Translations under genes and position numbers: made by a program
Shown here: positions 40,034 to 49,871 of the stretch, one piece after another
How positions within the stretch are numbered: position 1 is the stretch's first letter
Layout of the letters: each line of letters opens with the position of its first letter
Assembly (NCBI GenBank): GCA_003389385.1
Contig: QQVM01000004.1
Coordinates: 248,001 to 312,000, forward strand
Reading direction: 5' to 3'
Source: Bacteroidota bacterium
Lineage (GTDB): Bacteria; Bacteroidota; Bacteroidia; AKYH767-A; 2013-40CM-41-45
DNA: 64,000 nucleotides
The notes under the pieces: model-generated
Database searches by the model: none
Seen by the model: the letters and a program-made list of their open reading frames with translations, nothing else
Told to the model about the DNA's origin: nothing

Positions 40034-41044
40034 TTGATGATGGATACGCTGAAAAGAGATTATTTGAAGAAAGAAATATTCCGTCTGGATACGAAGGAAA
40101 AATTCGAATCATGTGCGCTGGATATTTTCCAATATCAATACAAAAATAATCCTGTTTATCGCGATTACAGCAATTTACTTTCAAGGAATCCCAAGTCGGT
40201 CGATGCAGTTGAAATGATTCCCTTTCTTCCTGTTGAGTTTTTCAAGAGTCATGATGTGCTTACTGGTGATAGTACCGTGAAAACCGTTTTCAGAAGCAGC
40301 GGTACGGAAGGCCAGGAAAGAAGCCGTCACATGGTCTGCGATACAAATCTTTACACAGAAAGTTTTACCAGAGGATTTGAAAAATTTTACGGATCTGCTT
40401 CAGATTATTGTGTGCTTGCATTGCTGCCTTCTTACAGCGAGAGAAACGATTCTTCGCTTGTATTCATGGTGAATGAACTGATAAAGCAGAGCCCTTCTGA
40501 GCACAGCGGATTTTATTCCCATGATCCGGATGGTCTGAGGTTGGTGCTTCAAAAGTTATCTTCGGAAAATGCTAAGACCATTTTAATCGGAGTGAGTTTC
40601 GCATTGCTGGACTTTGTAGATTCGAGTGCATTGAATTTCCCTGAACTCATCGTAATGGAAACCGGAGGCATGAAGGGCAGGAGAGAGGAAATCGTAAGGG
40701 AAGAACTTCATACCCGTCTGATGAAAGGATTTGGGTGCGGGAGCATTCACTCAGAATACGGGATGACAGAGATGTTCTCGCAGGCTTATTCCAGACAAAA
40801 GGGTCATTTTTATTGCCCGGGCTGGATGAAGGTTTTGATTCGGGATGTGAATGATGCCTTCACGTATCTTCCTGCAGGAAAGTCAGGTGGAATCAACATC
40901 ATGGATCTGGCAAACATTGACAGTTGTTCCTTTCTGGAAACCAGGGATCTCGGCAGAGTTCAGGAAGACGGCAGCTTTGAAGTGCTGGGCAGATTCGATT
41001 TCAGTGATATACGCGGCTGCAATCTGCTTGCCGGTGAAGGTTGA
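40034..41044 (+). CDS. LuxE-like acyl-protein synthetase / acyltransferase
   Basis: 336 aa; FRSSGTEGQERSRHMV, LLPSYSERNDSSLVFMV, SEYGMTEMFSQAYS resemble LuxE-family proteins. Confidence 0.8.
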   Translation: MMMDTLKRDYLKKEIFRLDTKEKFESCALDIFQYQYKNNPVYRDYSNLLSRNPKSVDAVEMIPFLPVEFFKSHDVLTGDSTVKTVFRSSGTEGQERSRHMVCDTNLYTESFTRGFEKFYGSASDYCVLALLPSYSERNDSSLVFMVNELIKQSPSEHSGFYSHDPDGLRLVLQKLSSENAKTILIGVSFALLDFVDSSALNFPELIVMETGGMKGRREEIVREELHTRLMKGFGCGSIHSEYGMTEMFSQAYSRQKGHFYCPGWMKVLIRDVNDAFTYLPAGKSGGINIMDLANIDSCSFLETRDLGRVQEDGSFEVLGRFDFSDIRGCNLLAGEG

Positions 41045-41059
41045 TTGGCTGGGGATCAG

Positions 41060-41067
41060 TATATTTG
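41060..41067 (+). promoter_or_regulatory. -7-like element (TATATTTG) upstream of the 41089..41310 gene
   Basis: TAnnTTTG match; supports internal ATG at 41089. Confidence 0.35.
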
Positions 41068-41088
41068 CGCCTTAAATTTGCTTTACCC

Positions 41089-41310
41089 ATGCTGAATAAG
41101 AAAAGAAGGATGTTGCTCATTTTCCTCTCCGTGCTTACGGGAAGTTTGATTTCACTTTGGATAATGAAAAAGCGCATGGGCACTTTGAAGGAATCAGATT
41201 ACTTCCAGGTTGGATTCAATTTTCTTTTTGCAGCGGCCATTGTAATTGGAATATCGCTACTTCTGCAGAAAATGGACCGGAACGAACAGAATAAAAACGG
41301 CAAGAAATAA
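41089..41310 (+). CDS. Small membrane protein, hypothetical
   Basis: MLNKKRRMLLIFLSVLTGSLISLWIM..., two predicted TM segments; ATG at 41089 preferred over TTG at 41041. Confidence 0.65.
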   Translation: MLNKKRRMLLIFLSVLTGSLISLWIMKKRMGTLKESDYFQVGFNFLFAAAIVIGISLLLQKMDRNEQNKNGKK

Positions 41311-42591
41311 TTACTCGAGCACAATCAGGTAATAATTCTTTTTGCCTTTCTGCGCCAGCAGATATTTGTCCCGGATTAGATCATTTGATGAAACTGTATG
41401 TTCCGGGTTCTCAATTTTATTTTTATTCAGCGACACTCCGCCACCGCCAAGCATTTTTCTTGCTTCCCCGCGTGAAGGGAAAATGTTTGTCTTATCGCAA
41501 AGCATTTCGATGATGTTCAGTCCTGAGTTGATATCTGCTCTGGCAATTTTTACCTGCGGCACACCTGCAAATACATCCAGGAGATCATTTTCAGAAAGTT
41601 TCATCAGCGCTTCCGATGTGCCTTTCCCGAAAAGAATCTCAGAAGCTTCCACCGCAGCCTTGTAAGATTGCTCATCGTGAACCCGAATGCAAATGTCCTT
41701 CGCGAGGGCTTTTTGCAGCACTCTCAGGTGCGGGGATTTTTTATGTTCTTCTTCAATTGAAAAAATTTCATCTTGTGTGAGCAGTGTGAAAATGCGAATG
41801 AAATTGGAAGCATCCTCATCGGATGCGTTCAGCCAGAACTGATAAAACTGATAAGGAGAAGTACGTTTCGGGTCAAGCCATACATTTCCGCCTTCTGTTT
41901 TACCGAACTTGGTGCCATCAGCTTTTTTGATCAGTGGTGTGGTGAGAGCAAAAGCTTCTCCGGCATCTTTGCGCCTGATCAATTCCGTTCCGGTCACAAT
42001 ATTTCCCCACTGGTCTGATCCACCCATCTGAAGTTTAATACCATGATGTTTCCAGAGGTAGTAGAAATCATATCCCTGAACAAGCTGGTAAGAAAATTCA
42101 GTGAAAGACATTCCGGTATCCATTCTTTTCTGAACGGAATCTTTCGCGAGCATATAATTGATGGTGATGTGCTTTCCTACGTCGCGGATAAAATCCAGAA
42201 AGGAAAGTTCTTTGAACCAGTCGTAATTATTCACGATCTCAGCAGAATTTTCTCCGCAATTGAAGTCGAGGAATTTTTCCAGTTGCGCTTTCTGACTTTT
42301 GAGATTATGTTGCAGGGTGCTTTCATCAAGCAGGTTTCTTTCCTGGGACTTGCCGCTTGGGTCACCCACCATGCCAGTTGCTCCTCCAACCAGAGCGACC
42401 GGCTTATGTCCGCATCGCTGAAAATGAAGCAAAGTCATGATTTGGACAAGATTGCCTACGCCTAGTGAATCGGCTGTCGGATCAAAACCGATATAGCCTT
42501 TCACCATGCCTTTCATCAGCAGTTCTTCTGTTCCGGGCATGGAGTCGTGCAGCATTCCTCTCCATTTCAGTTCTTCAACAAAGTTTTTCAT
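41311..42591 (-). CDS. tyrS: Tyrosine--tRNA ligase
   Basis: [74 protein letters not shown]. Start at 42591 supported by a strong promoter at 42609-42639. Confidence 0.95.
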   Translation of the reverse strand: MKNFVEELKWRGMLHDSMPGTEELLMKGMVKGYIGFDPTADSLGVGNLVQIMTLLHFQRCGHKPVALVGGATGMVGDPSGKSQERNLLDESTLQHNLKSQKAQLEKFLDFNCGENSAEIVNNYDWFKELSFLDFIRDVGKHITINYMLAKDSVQKRMDTGMSFTEFSYQLVQGYDFYYLWKHHGIKLQMGGSDQWGNIVTGTELIRRKDAGEAFALTTPLIKKADGTKFGKTEGGNVWLDPKRTSPYQFYQFWLNASDEDASNFIRIFTLLTQDEIFSIEEEHKKSPHLRVLQKALAKDICIRVHDEQSYKAAVEASEILFGKGTSEALMKLSENDLLDVFAGVPQVKIARADINSGLNIIEMLCDKTNIFPSRGEARKMLGGGGVSLNKNKIENPEHTVSSNDLIRDKYLLAQKGKKNYYLIVLE

Positions 42592-42608
42592 ATCGGCAGT
42601 TTTGGTCC

Positions 42609-42639
42609 CAAAGATATGCAGGTCATCAGGATGCTCAAA
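42609..42639 (-). promoter_or_regulatory. Bacteroidota-type promoter for tyrS
   Basis: Minus strand TTTG (42639-42636), 19 bp spacer, TATCTTTG (42616-42609): full consensus. Confidence 0.72.
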
Positions 42640-42694
42640 GTAAATAAAGGAAACATCTGAAAAAATGATCATCTTCGCCTATTATTTCCCGCTA

Positions 42695-43693
42695 ATGATA
42701 TTAGTTACAGGAGCGACCGGACTTGTCGGATCACAAATTCTGCTTGATTTACATCTTGCAGGAAAAAAAGTGAGAGCTTTGTCCAGGGAAAACTCCAGCA
42801 GGTTTTACACTGATATTCTTTTCCGGCATCATCATGCCGATCCGGATACAATTGAATGGATAAAGGGTGATGTGAATGATCTTTATTCGCTGGATGATGC
42901 CATGGATGGTGTGAGCGAAGTTTATCATGCAGCCGGATTGGTTTCATTTCAAAAAACCGACTACCGCCGGCTGATGAGGGTGAACATAGAAGGAACGGCC
43001 AACATGGTGAACATGGCTATGGAAAAAGGTGTGAGCAAATTCTGTCACATCAGTTCGGTGGCCGCGCTTGGCAGGTTCAATGAGGGTAATGAAATCAAGG
43101 AGGAAAATCTTTGGAAAACTTCTGCCTATAACAGCAGCTATGCAGTGAGCAAATACGGCGCTGAGAGGGAAGTGTGGAGAGCTTCCGAAGAAGGATTGAA
43201 TGTTGTGATAGTAAACCCGTCTATCATTCTCGGTTATGGAAAAGCTGACGGTGGAAGTACAGGGATTTTCAGCCAGGTATTGAAAGGCCTGAAATTTTAC
43301 ACAGAAGGTGTAACAGGTTTTGTAGATGTAAGGGATGTTTCATTCATGAGCATATCACTGATGGAGAATTCCGTTTTTAAAAAAAGATTTATTCTGAATT
43401 CAGAGAATTTATCATACCGGCAGGTGTTCAATCTTATTGCGGATGAGTTTGGAAAGCAACGCCCATCAATAAAAGTCAGTCGTTTTATGTCTGAACTTGC
43501 CTGGATTTATATGGGAATTGCATCAAAGATCAGCGGAAATAAAGCTCTTATCACCAAAGAAACTGCAAGAAACAGTCAGAACAAATGGTACTACAGCAAT
43601 GAAAAAGTCAAAAAGGAATTGCGCACTGAATTCATTCCAATTCCTGATTCGATAAAGTATCATTGCCGGCTCTACAAGGAGAATTTCAAATGA
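42695..43693 (+). CDS. NAD-dependent epimerase/dehydratase family protein
   Basis: MILVTGATGLVGSQILLDL Rossmann motif, AVSKYGAEREVW (YxxxK), HISSVAALG. Confidence 0.9.
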   Translation: MILVTGATGLVGSQILLDLHLAGKKVRALSRENSSRFYTDILFRHHHADPDTIEWIKGDVNDLYSLDDAMDGVSEVYHAAGLVSFQKTDYRRLMRVNIEGTANMVNMAMEKGVSKFCHISSVAALGRFNEGNEIKEENLWKTSAYNSSYAVSKYGAEREVWRASEEGLNVVIVNPSIILGYGKADGGSTGIFSQVLKGLKFYTEGVTGFVDVRDVSFMSISLMENSVFKKRFILNSENLSYRQVFNLIADEFGKQRPSIKVSRFMSELAWIYMGIASKISGNKALITKETARNSQNKWYYSNEKVKKELRTEFIPIPDSIKYHCRLYKENFK

Positions 43694-43701
43694 ACAATAA
43701 T

Positions 43702-44061
43702 TTAGCGGTGGTACTCACCCTGCATGCGGCTCAGTTCATTCACTACTTCCTGATAAATTTCTGTCATAACTTTCGGCCTGTCTGAATAAAACTTTATTGA
43801 ACGCCTGAATTTTTCTTCCGAAATTTTATTTTTCTCCAATATGTAAACAGAAAAATCATCCATGTCGTAGGGAAGACTGTCCTCATACTGTAATACCGTT
43901 ATTCCTGCCTGGGCAATGTGGAACTCCACCATCAAAGGGATGAGTTCACTGGGTTTGAGAACATCCTCAGGGACTTTGTCTGTTTTTTCCTGGCAAGAAT
44001 ACAGGAATAGAACAGATAAGGAAAACAGAGTCACACTTAATATACTATGCAGAAGTTTCAT
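43702..44061 (-). CDS. DUF4296 domain-containing lipoprotein
   Basis: Lipobox LYSC; 119 aa; 4-bp overlap with the pyrC-like stop/start. Confidence 0.78.
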   Translation of the reverse strand: MKLLHSILSVTLFSLSVLFLYSCQEKTDKVPEDVLKPSELIPLMVEFHIAQAGITVLQYEDSLPYDMDDFSVYILEKNKISEEKFRRSIKFYSDRPKVMTEIYQEVVNELSRMQGEYHR

Positions 44062-45398
44062 GTCGTTTTGAATGTAAGCCTCATTCCCTTTGTTCCTTCA
44101 ATGAGATTGCCGTGTTCATACACAAGATTGCCGCTGACAATGGTATGAGTGATGCCTGCCCTGAAAGTAGTATCCATAAATGGACTCCAGCCACATTTGG
44201 CAAGGATGTTATCCTTTGTTACAGTGTAAGATGCTTTCAGGTTCACAAGTGCAAGGTCAGCCCAATATCCTTCCCTGATATAACCACGATCTTCAATTCT
44301 GAAGCAATCGGCAACTGCATGAGACATTTTTTCCGCTATTCTTTCCAGAGAAATCCAACCCTGATGATAAAGTTCGAGCATGGACAAAAGTGAGTGCTGA
44401 ATGAGTGGTCCGCCGGAAGGCGCCTTGAAATAAGATTGCTGTTTTTCTTCCAATGTATGAGGAGCATGATCTGTGGCGATCACATCAATCCTATTATCCA
44501 AAACAGCCTGTCTGATTGCATCCCTGTCCTGTTTTGTTTTAATTGCAGGGTTCCATTTTATCAATGTTCCTTTTTGATCATAAGCTGTATCATCAAACCA
44601 CAGATGATGAATGCATGCTTCAGCGGTGATTCTTTTTTCTTTCAGCGGTATGTCGTTTCTTAAAAGATCAAGTTCCTTTGCGGTGCTGATGTGCAGCACA
44701 TGTAATCGCGTGTTATACTTTTTGGCAAGTGAGACTGCAAAGGAGGAGGATTTGTAACAAGCATCTTCAGATCTGATCAGTGGGTGCATTTTCATTGGAA
44801 GCTCATCCCCGTATTTTTCCCGGAATTCCTGAATGTTTTTTCGGATGCTTTCTTCGTCTTCGCAATGAGTCGCAATCAGCATTGGAATAGTAGAAAAAAT
44901 CTTTTCCAGAGTTTTTTGGTTATCTACCAGCATATCTCCGGTTGATGATCCCATGAAAATCTTCACTCCGCAAACTTTTCGCGGATCAGTTTTTAGCACG
45001 TCTTCGGTATTATCATTCGACACACCCATATAAAAAGAAAAGTTCGCAGGAGATTTAGCAGCTGCAATTTTATATTTTTCTTCAAGCAGATCCTGTGTAA
45101 GAGTGTTTGGAACCGTATTCGGCATTTCCATGAATGATGTCACCCCTCCGGCAACAGCAGCACGTGACTCAGTGCTGATATCTCCTTTGTGTGTGAGTCC
45201 TGGTTCTCGAAAATGGACCTGATCGTCAATTACTCCGGGAAAAACATGCAGGCCTTTCGCGTCAATTATTTGAGCATTTCTGTCGCTGATATCGCGGTCA
45301 ATTCTGGAAATCCTGCTATCCTGAATCAGGATGTCTGACTCGCGAACGACACCTTCATTTACAATCGAAGCGTTTTTAATCAGCAGACTTTTCTTCAT
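44058..45398 (-). CDS. pyrC: Dihydroorotase
   Basis: VFPGVIDDQVHFREPGLTHKGDISTESRAAVAGGVTSFMEMPNT, HCEDEE, VIATDHAPHTLEEK. Confidence 0.92.
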   Translation of the reverse strand: MKKSLLIKNASIVNEGVVRESDILIQDSRISRIDRDISDRNAQIIDAKGLHVFPGVIDDQVHFREPGLTHKGDISTESRAAVAGGVTSFMEMPNTVPNTLTQDLLEEKYKIAAAKSPANFSFYMGVSNDNTEDVLKTDPRKVCGVKIFMGSSTGDMLVDNQKTLEKIFSTIPMLIATHCEDEESIRKNIQEFREKYGDELPMKMHPLIRSEDACYKSSSFAVSLAKKYNTRLHVLHISTAKELDLLRNDIPLKEKRITAEACIHHLWFDDTAYDQKGTLIKWNPAIKTKQDRDAIRQAVLDNRIDVIATDHAPHTLEEKQQSYFKAPSGGPLIQHSLLSMLELYHQGWISLERIAEKMSHAVADCFRIEDRGYIREGYWADLALVNLKASYTVTKDNILAKCGWSPFMDTTFRAGITHTIVSGNLVYEHGNLIEGTKGMRLTFKTT

Positions 45399-46146
45399 GT
45401 TTCGCTGATATTTTTACTTTGGGATATTTTTTAAAAATGCTTTTCCATTTCATTTGCATGACGCCAAAAATTGCTTCCTGGAAAATCCCCTTGCTCATCT
45501 TGCTGGCCCCTTCAGTTCTGTCTGTAAAGATGATAGGCACTTCGACAATTGAGAATCCGTATTTCCAGGCTGTGAATTTCATTTCTATCTGGAATGCATA
45601 TCCGATGAAGCGGATTTCATCCAATGGAATTGTCTCGAGCACTCTTCTCCTGTAGCAGATAAAACCTGCAGTAGTGTCTTTGATGTTGATGCCTGTAATG
45701 ATTCTTACATACACCGAAGCATAATAAGACATTACAACACGTCCAAGTGGCCAGTTAACGACATTTGCTCCTCTGATGTACCTTGAACCGATGGCAACGT
45801 CATGACCTTGATTGGCACAGGCGTCATACAAACGTTTCAGATCTTCTGGATTATGGGAAAAATCGCAATCCATTTCGAATATGAAATCATAATTGCGTTC
45901 TATTGCCCACTTAAAGCCATGAATATATGCAGTTCCCAGGCCAAGCTTTCCTGATCGTTCCTCAAGAAACAGGCGGTCTTTGAATTCATCCAGAAGTTTT
46001 CTGACAATCAAAGCCGTTCCGTCAGGGGAGCCATCATCAATGATCAGGATGTGAAATGGATGATTTAGGGAAAAAACCTTCCGGATCATCTTTTCCACAT
46101 TTTCCTTTTCGTTGTAAGTGGGAATGATTACGATTGAATCGGGCAC
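45376..46146 (-). CDS. Polyprenol monophosphomannose synthase-like GT2 glycosyltransferase
   Basis: VIIPTYNEKENVEKMI, LIIDDGSPDGTA, EMDCDFSHNPEDL, FTDRTEGASKMSKGI. Confidence 0.92.
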   Translation of the reverse strand: MPDSIVIIPTYNEKENVEKMIRKVFSLNHPFHILIIDDGSPDGTALIVRKLLDEFKDRLFLEERSGKLGLGTAYIHGFKWAIERNYDFIFEMDCDFSHNPEDLKRLYDACANQGHDVAIGSRYIRGANVVNWPLGRVVMSYYASVYVRIITGINIKDTTAGFICYRRRVLETIPLDEIRFIGYAFQIEMKFTAWKYGFSIVEVPIIFTDRTEGASKMSKGIFQEAIFGVMQMKWKSIFKKYPKVKISAKHEEKSAD

Positions 46147-46235
46147 GGACTAAATGGATGAGTAGCGAAGATACAAAATGGCTTCAAGAATGAGCAGGTC
46201 AATAATGTAGTGAAGTGTTTTTAATGAAAAACTCA

Positions 46236-46688
46236 TCAAATCGTTTTCGCGAGCAGTCGTCTGTGATAATTGACCTGGCCCAGGTGATAGTTCAAGTGGC
46301 TCAGCAGGTGAATTAGAAAATAGGATGTATTCAGTTCTTTTCCGAAAACGTGCACCGGATAAATAGAGAACAAATCTTCTTCGGAAAGATTTTTCAGAGT
46401 GGTATCCAAAATGGCTTTGGTTTTTTCAATTTCATGAATGAGCTGATATCGTGGAATGTACTTCTGGCTGAACTCATCTTCGCGGTTTCTCTCATATCCC
46501 GAATGGCCGAGAATAGCCCCTATGAAATGTTGCAGATTGCCGCAAATGTGAAGGCATAAATTTCCGGCTGTATTATTGATGGAGCCGCCCAGAATCCATA
46601 GGTCATCATCCTTCTCATAAAGCTTGATTTCTTCTTCAAGCTTTTGAAGATCCCTAATGAATAGGTCAAGTAAAATCGGACTAAGCAT
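46236..46688 (-). CDS. DinB family protein
   Basis: 150 aa; NTAGNLCLHICGNLQHFIGA, HLLSHLNYHLGQVNYHRRLL. Confidence 0.78.
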   Translation of the reverse strand: MLSPILLDLFIRDLQKLEEEIKLYEKDDDLWILGGSINNTAGNLCLHICGNLQHFIGAILGHSGYERNREDEFSQKYIPRYQLIHEIEKTKAILDTTLKNLSEEDLFSIYPVHVFGKELNTSYFLIHLLSHLNYHLGQVNYHRRLLAKTI

Positions 46689-46726
46689 AAATTTTAATTT
46701 ATTTTATGGAAAATTTAAATGCAGTC

Positions 46727-48628
46727 TCAGGAAATTGCTCCTGCTTTTATATCATCCACCACACCCGGATCAAGCAATGTGCTTACATCGCCGAGATTTG
46801 AAGTTTCCCCTTCAGCTACTTTGCGTAAAATCCTTCTCATGATTTTTCCGCTTCGGGTTTTGGGAAGACCGCGTACAATCTGTATTTTATCGGGTTTGGC
46901 TATGGGGCCGATGAGTTTGTTTACAACTGCGATAATTTCTGAACGTAGATTTTCATTGTCGGCTTCATGATTTGTACTGATCACATAAGCATAAATTCCC
47001 TGTCCTTTAATCGGATGAGGATATCCAACCACTGCCGACTCTACAATATCGGGATGCTGGTTGATTGCATTCTCCACTTCAGCGGTACCGATGCGATGGC
47101 CTGATACATTCATTACATCGTCGACGCGACCGGTGATTCTGTAGTTTCCTTGTTCATCCCTTTTGCAGCCGTCGCCGGTAAAATAAAGATTATGATATGT
47201 GGAGAAGTAATTCTGCCTGCATCTTTCGTGGTCGCCCCAGGTTGTTCGAATGATTGAGGGCCACGGAAATTTGATGCATAGATTGCCCTCCACGCCGTTT
47301 CCAGTGATTTCATTACCTTCATTATCCACCAGCATTGGCTGGATTCCCGGCAGCGGGAGAGTGGCAAAGCCAGGAATTGTTTTTGTGATTCCTGCAAGCG
47401 GAGAGATCATGATTCCACCGGTTTCTGTTTGCCACCAGGTATCTACGATAGGACATTTCTTCTTGCCGATGTAATCAGAGTACCATTGCCATGCTTCTTC
47501 ATTGATTGGTTCACCTACGGTGCCAAGCACTCTTAAACTGTCGAGCTTGTAAGGCTTCACGAAATCAAGGCCCTGTGCTTCCAGAGCCCTGATCGCGGTG
47601 GGTGCGGTATAGAATATGTTGACTTTATGTTTGTCGATAACCTGCCAGAATTTTCCGGCATCAGGCCAGGTAGGAATGCCTTCAAATATCATGGTGCTTG
47701 CACCACTCAGCAAGGGGCCATATACAATATATGAATGTCCTGTGATCCAGCCGATATCGGCAGTGCACCAATAAATATCGCCTTCGTTGTACTGGAAAAC
47801 ATTTTGAAAAGAATAAGCAGTGTATACCATGTAACCTCCGCAGGAATGAACCACTCCTTTGGGCTTGCCTGTCGAACCGCTTGTATACAGGATGAATAGG
47901 GGATCTTCCGAATCCATTACTTCTGCTATGTTTTCTTCAGCAGCTTTTTCCATTTCATCATGCCAGTACACATCCCTTCCTTTTTTCATATTCACTTTTC
48001 TTCCCGTCCTCTTCAGTACAATTACCCTTTCAACTCCGGGGCATTTTTCGAGAGCTTCATCTACGGTTTCTTTGATTTCGATTTCTTTTGCTCCCCGGTA
48101 TGCCCCGTCGCTGGTAAGTACCATTGTGCAGTTGCTGTCAAGAATTCTGTCGCTGACGGATGTTGCAGAAAAGCCTGCAAAGACTACAGAATGAATCGCA
48201 CCGACCCTTGCGCACGCAAGCATAGCCACAGTGGCTTCTGGAACCATGGGCATATAGATGCAGATTCTGTCGCCCTTTTTTACACCATTGTTGAGTAGGA
48301 CATTGGCAAAGCGGCAAACCATTTTATAGAGCTCAGCGTAGGTGATGACACGCACTGCATCCTTTGCTGGATCATTGGGTTCCCAGATAATGGCTGTTTG
48401 CTCACCTCTTTTATCAAGATGCCTGTCGAGGCAGTTTTCCGTAATGTTCAGTTTGCCATTAACAAACCATTTCACATCTGGCTCAGAAAAGTTCCAGTCC
48501 AAAACTTTGTCCCACTTGCGGTTCCATCGAAAGTACATCGCTTTTTCAGACCAGAATTCTTCCGGCTGCTCCACGCTTTGCTTGTATTCCTGGGAATATT
48601 GTTCGAAGGAGGATATTCTGAATGCCAT
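46727..48628 (-). CDS. acs: Acetate--CoA ligase
   Basis: FILYTSGSTGKPKGVVHS, DTWWQTETGGIMISP, GRVDDVMNVSGHRIGTAEVE, RSGKIMRRILRK. Confidence 0.95.
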   Translation of the reverse strand: MAFRISSFEQYSQEYKQSVEQPEEFWSEKAMYFRWNRKWDKVLDWNFSEPDVKWFVNGKLNITENCLDRHLDKRGEQTAIIWEPNDPAKDAVRVITYAELYKMVCRFANVLLNNGVKKGDRICIYMPMVPEATVAMLACARVGAIHSVVFAGFSATSVSDRILDSNCTMVLTSDGAYRGAKEIEIKETVDEALEKCPGVERVIVLKRTGRKVNMKKGRDVYWHDEMEKAAEENIAEVMDSEDPLFILYTSGSTGKPKGVVHSCGGYMVYTAYSFQNVFQYNEGDIYWCTADIGWITGHSYIVYGPLLSGASTMIFEGIPTWPDAGKFWQVIDKHKVNIFYTAPTAIRALEAQGLDFVKPYKLDSLRVLGTVGEPINEEAWQWYSDYIGKKKCPIVDTWWQTETGGIMISPLAGITKTIPGFATLPLPGIQPMLVDNEGNEITGNGVEGNLCIKFPWPSIIRTTWGDHERCRQNYFSTYHNLYFTGDGCKRDEQGNYRITGRVDDVMNVSGHRIGTAEVENAINQHPDIVESAVVGYPHPIKGQGIYAYVISTNHEADNENLRSEIIAVVNKLIGPIAKPDKIQIVRGLPKTRSGKIMRRILRKVAEGETSNLGDVSTLLDPGVVDDIKAGAIS

Positions 48629-48764
48629 ATAATTCAAATTGGATCGCTAATATAGTAAAGATTGGGCCTAATTCTGTTTCCGGAAGAACAGGAGCATGGT
48701 TGATTTCAGCATCACCCGGCAGGATACAGGAAAATCATGATTGAAAATGCTTTATCTTCGGGAC

Positions 48765-49013
48765 ATGAAATTATTTGTGAAAAATATTGAATCTTCCGTC
48801 AATGAAGTGCTTCTTGAGTCAATCTTCAGTCAGTACGGAGAAGTGCTGAATACAAAAATCGTTTACGATACTATCACTTGGGAGTCACGTGGCTTTGGAT
48901 TTGTGGAGTTCAGAAAGAAGGATGACGCTCTGAAAGCGATTGAGAATCTGAATGGAAAAGAACTGGTAGGCAAGAAGCTTTTGGTCAGCGAGGCCGTGGA
49001 AAAGAGAAAGTGA
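48765..49013 (+). CDS. RNA recognition motif (RRM) RNA-binding protein
   Basis: RNP2 LFVKNI and canonical RNP1 RGFGFVEF; ATG at 48765 preferred. Confidence 0.92.
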   Translation: MKLFVKNIESSVNEVLLESIFSQYGEVLNTKIVYDTITWESRGFGFVEFRKKDDALKAIENLNGKELVGKKLLVSEAVEKRK

Positions 49014-49129
49014 TTTGTTTCCCGGGAGTTTTGCGCTCAGATTCCGGCTCAAATTAATTTTCTCCAATGTCCTCATTAGATTCAGGGAAATACATAATAT
49101 GTTTCCAGCACATTTCGTTAGATGAATGC

Positions 49130-49819
49130 ATGATGTTCTACCTGCGCAATTTTTTTCTGATTGCAGTCTTTGCTTTGATGACAGGACGGTCTAAGGCGCA
49201 GTTGATTGACACGATATCTTACAGCATGCAGCAGAAACCCAGGTTCTTTCTGAACCTCGTTACGTTCAACAGTTACATCAGCGGAGATTTTGCGAATTTC
49301 ACCGGACTGCGCTTCGGAGCTTCCTTCAACAAGAGAGTCAGAATAGGAATGGGTGTCTTTGGCCTTGCACAAAACACTGTTGTCAGCAGCATTCAGGTGG
49401 ATGACGGTGGTAACATCTACAACACAAACGCTAATCTGAATTTCAAATTTCTGAGTTGGAGCGCGGAGTATGTGTATTACAATGAATATCCCTGGCAGTT
49501 CAGTGTAATTCCGTTCCAACTTGGACTTGGCTCGGTGAACTATGAGTATATCAGGCGTTCTGACCGTCAGCGTATCCGCACGGAAAATGAAGGCGTGATG
49601 CTTTATCATCCGGACCTGACAGGCCAGTATAATATTTTCAAATGGCTCGGGCTTGGGGCATCTCTTGGTTACAGAGTCACATTGTTTTCTTCTGATAATG
49701 TGTCAGATAATTTTAATTCTCCAACTTTTTCTCTCAACCTGAAGCTTTTCATGGATGAAGTTTATAATGCTTTTTTTCCCCACGGGATAAGCGGAAAGAA
49801 GTCAGTTAATGTGGATTAG
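49130..49819 (+). CDS. Hypothetical outer-membrane beta-barrel protein
   Basis: Signal peptide from MMFYLRNFFLIAVFALMTGRSKAQ; alternating beta-strand pattern. Confidence 0.72.
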   Translation: MMFYLRNFFLIAVFALMTGRSKAQLIDTISYSMQQKPRFFLNLVTFNSYISGDFANFTGLRFGASFNKRVRIGMGVFGLAQNTVVSSIQVDDGGNIYNTNANLNFKFLSWSAEYVYYNEYPWQFSVIPFQLGLGSVNYEYIRRSDRQRIRTENEGVMLYHPDLTGQYNIFKWLGLGASLGYRVTLFSSDNVSDNFNSPTFSLNLKLFMDEVYNAFFPHGISGKKSVNVD

Positions 49820-49856
49820 TTTCGAAAATATTTATCGCGCTCTAGAGTGGAAGCCG

Positions 49857-49864
49857 TATCTTTG
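49857..49864 (+). promoter_or_regulatory. -7 element (TATCTTTG) of ruvB
   Basis: TAnnTTTG match 7 nt before ATG at 49872. Confidence 0.45.
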
Positions 49865-49871
49865 GTAGAGC

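Noticed and set aside
49118-49609. 163-aa minus-strand ORF
   Set aside because: Antisense to the 49130..49819 beta-barrel gene, which has a signal peptide and coherent composition
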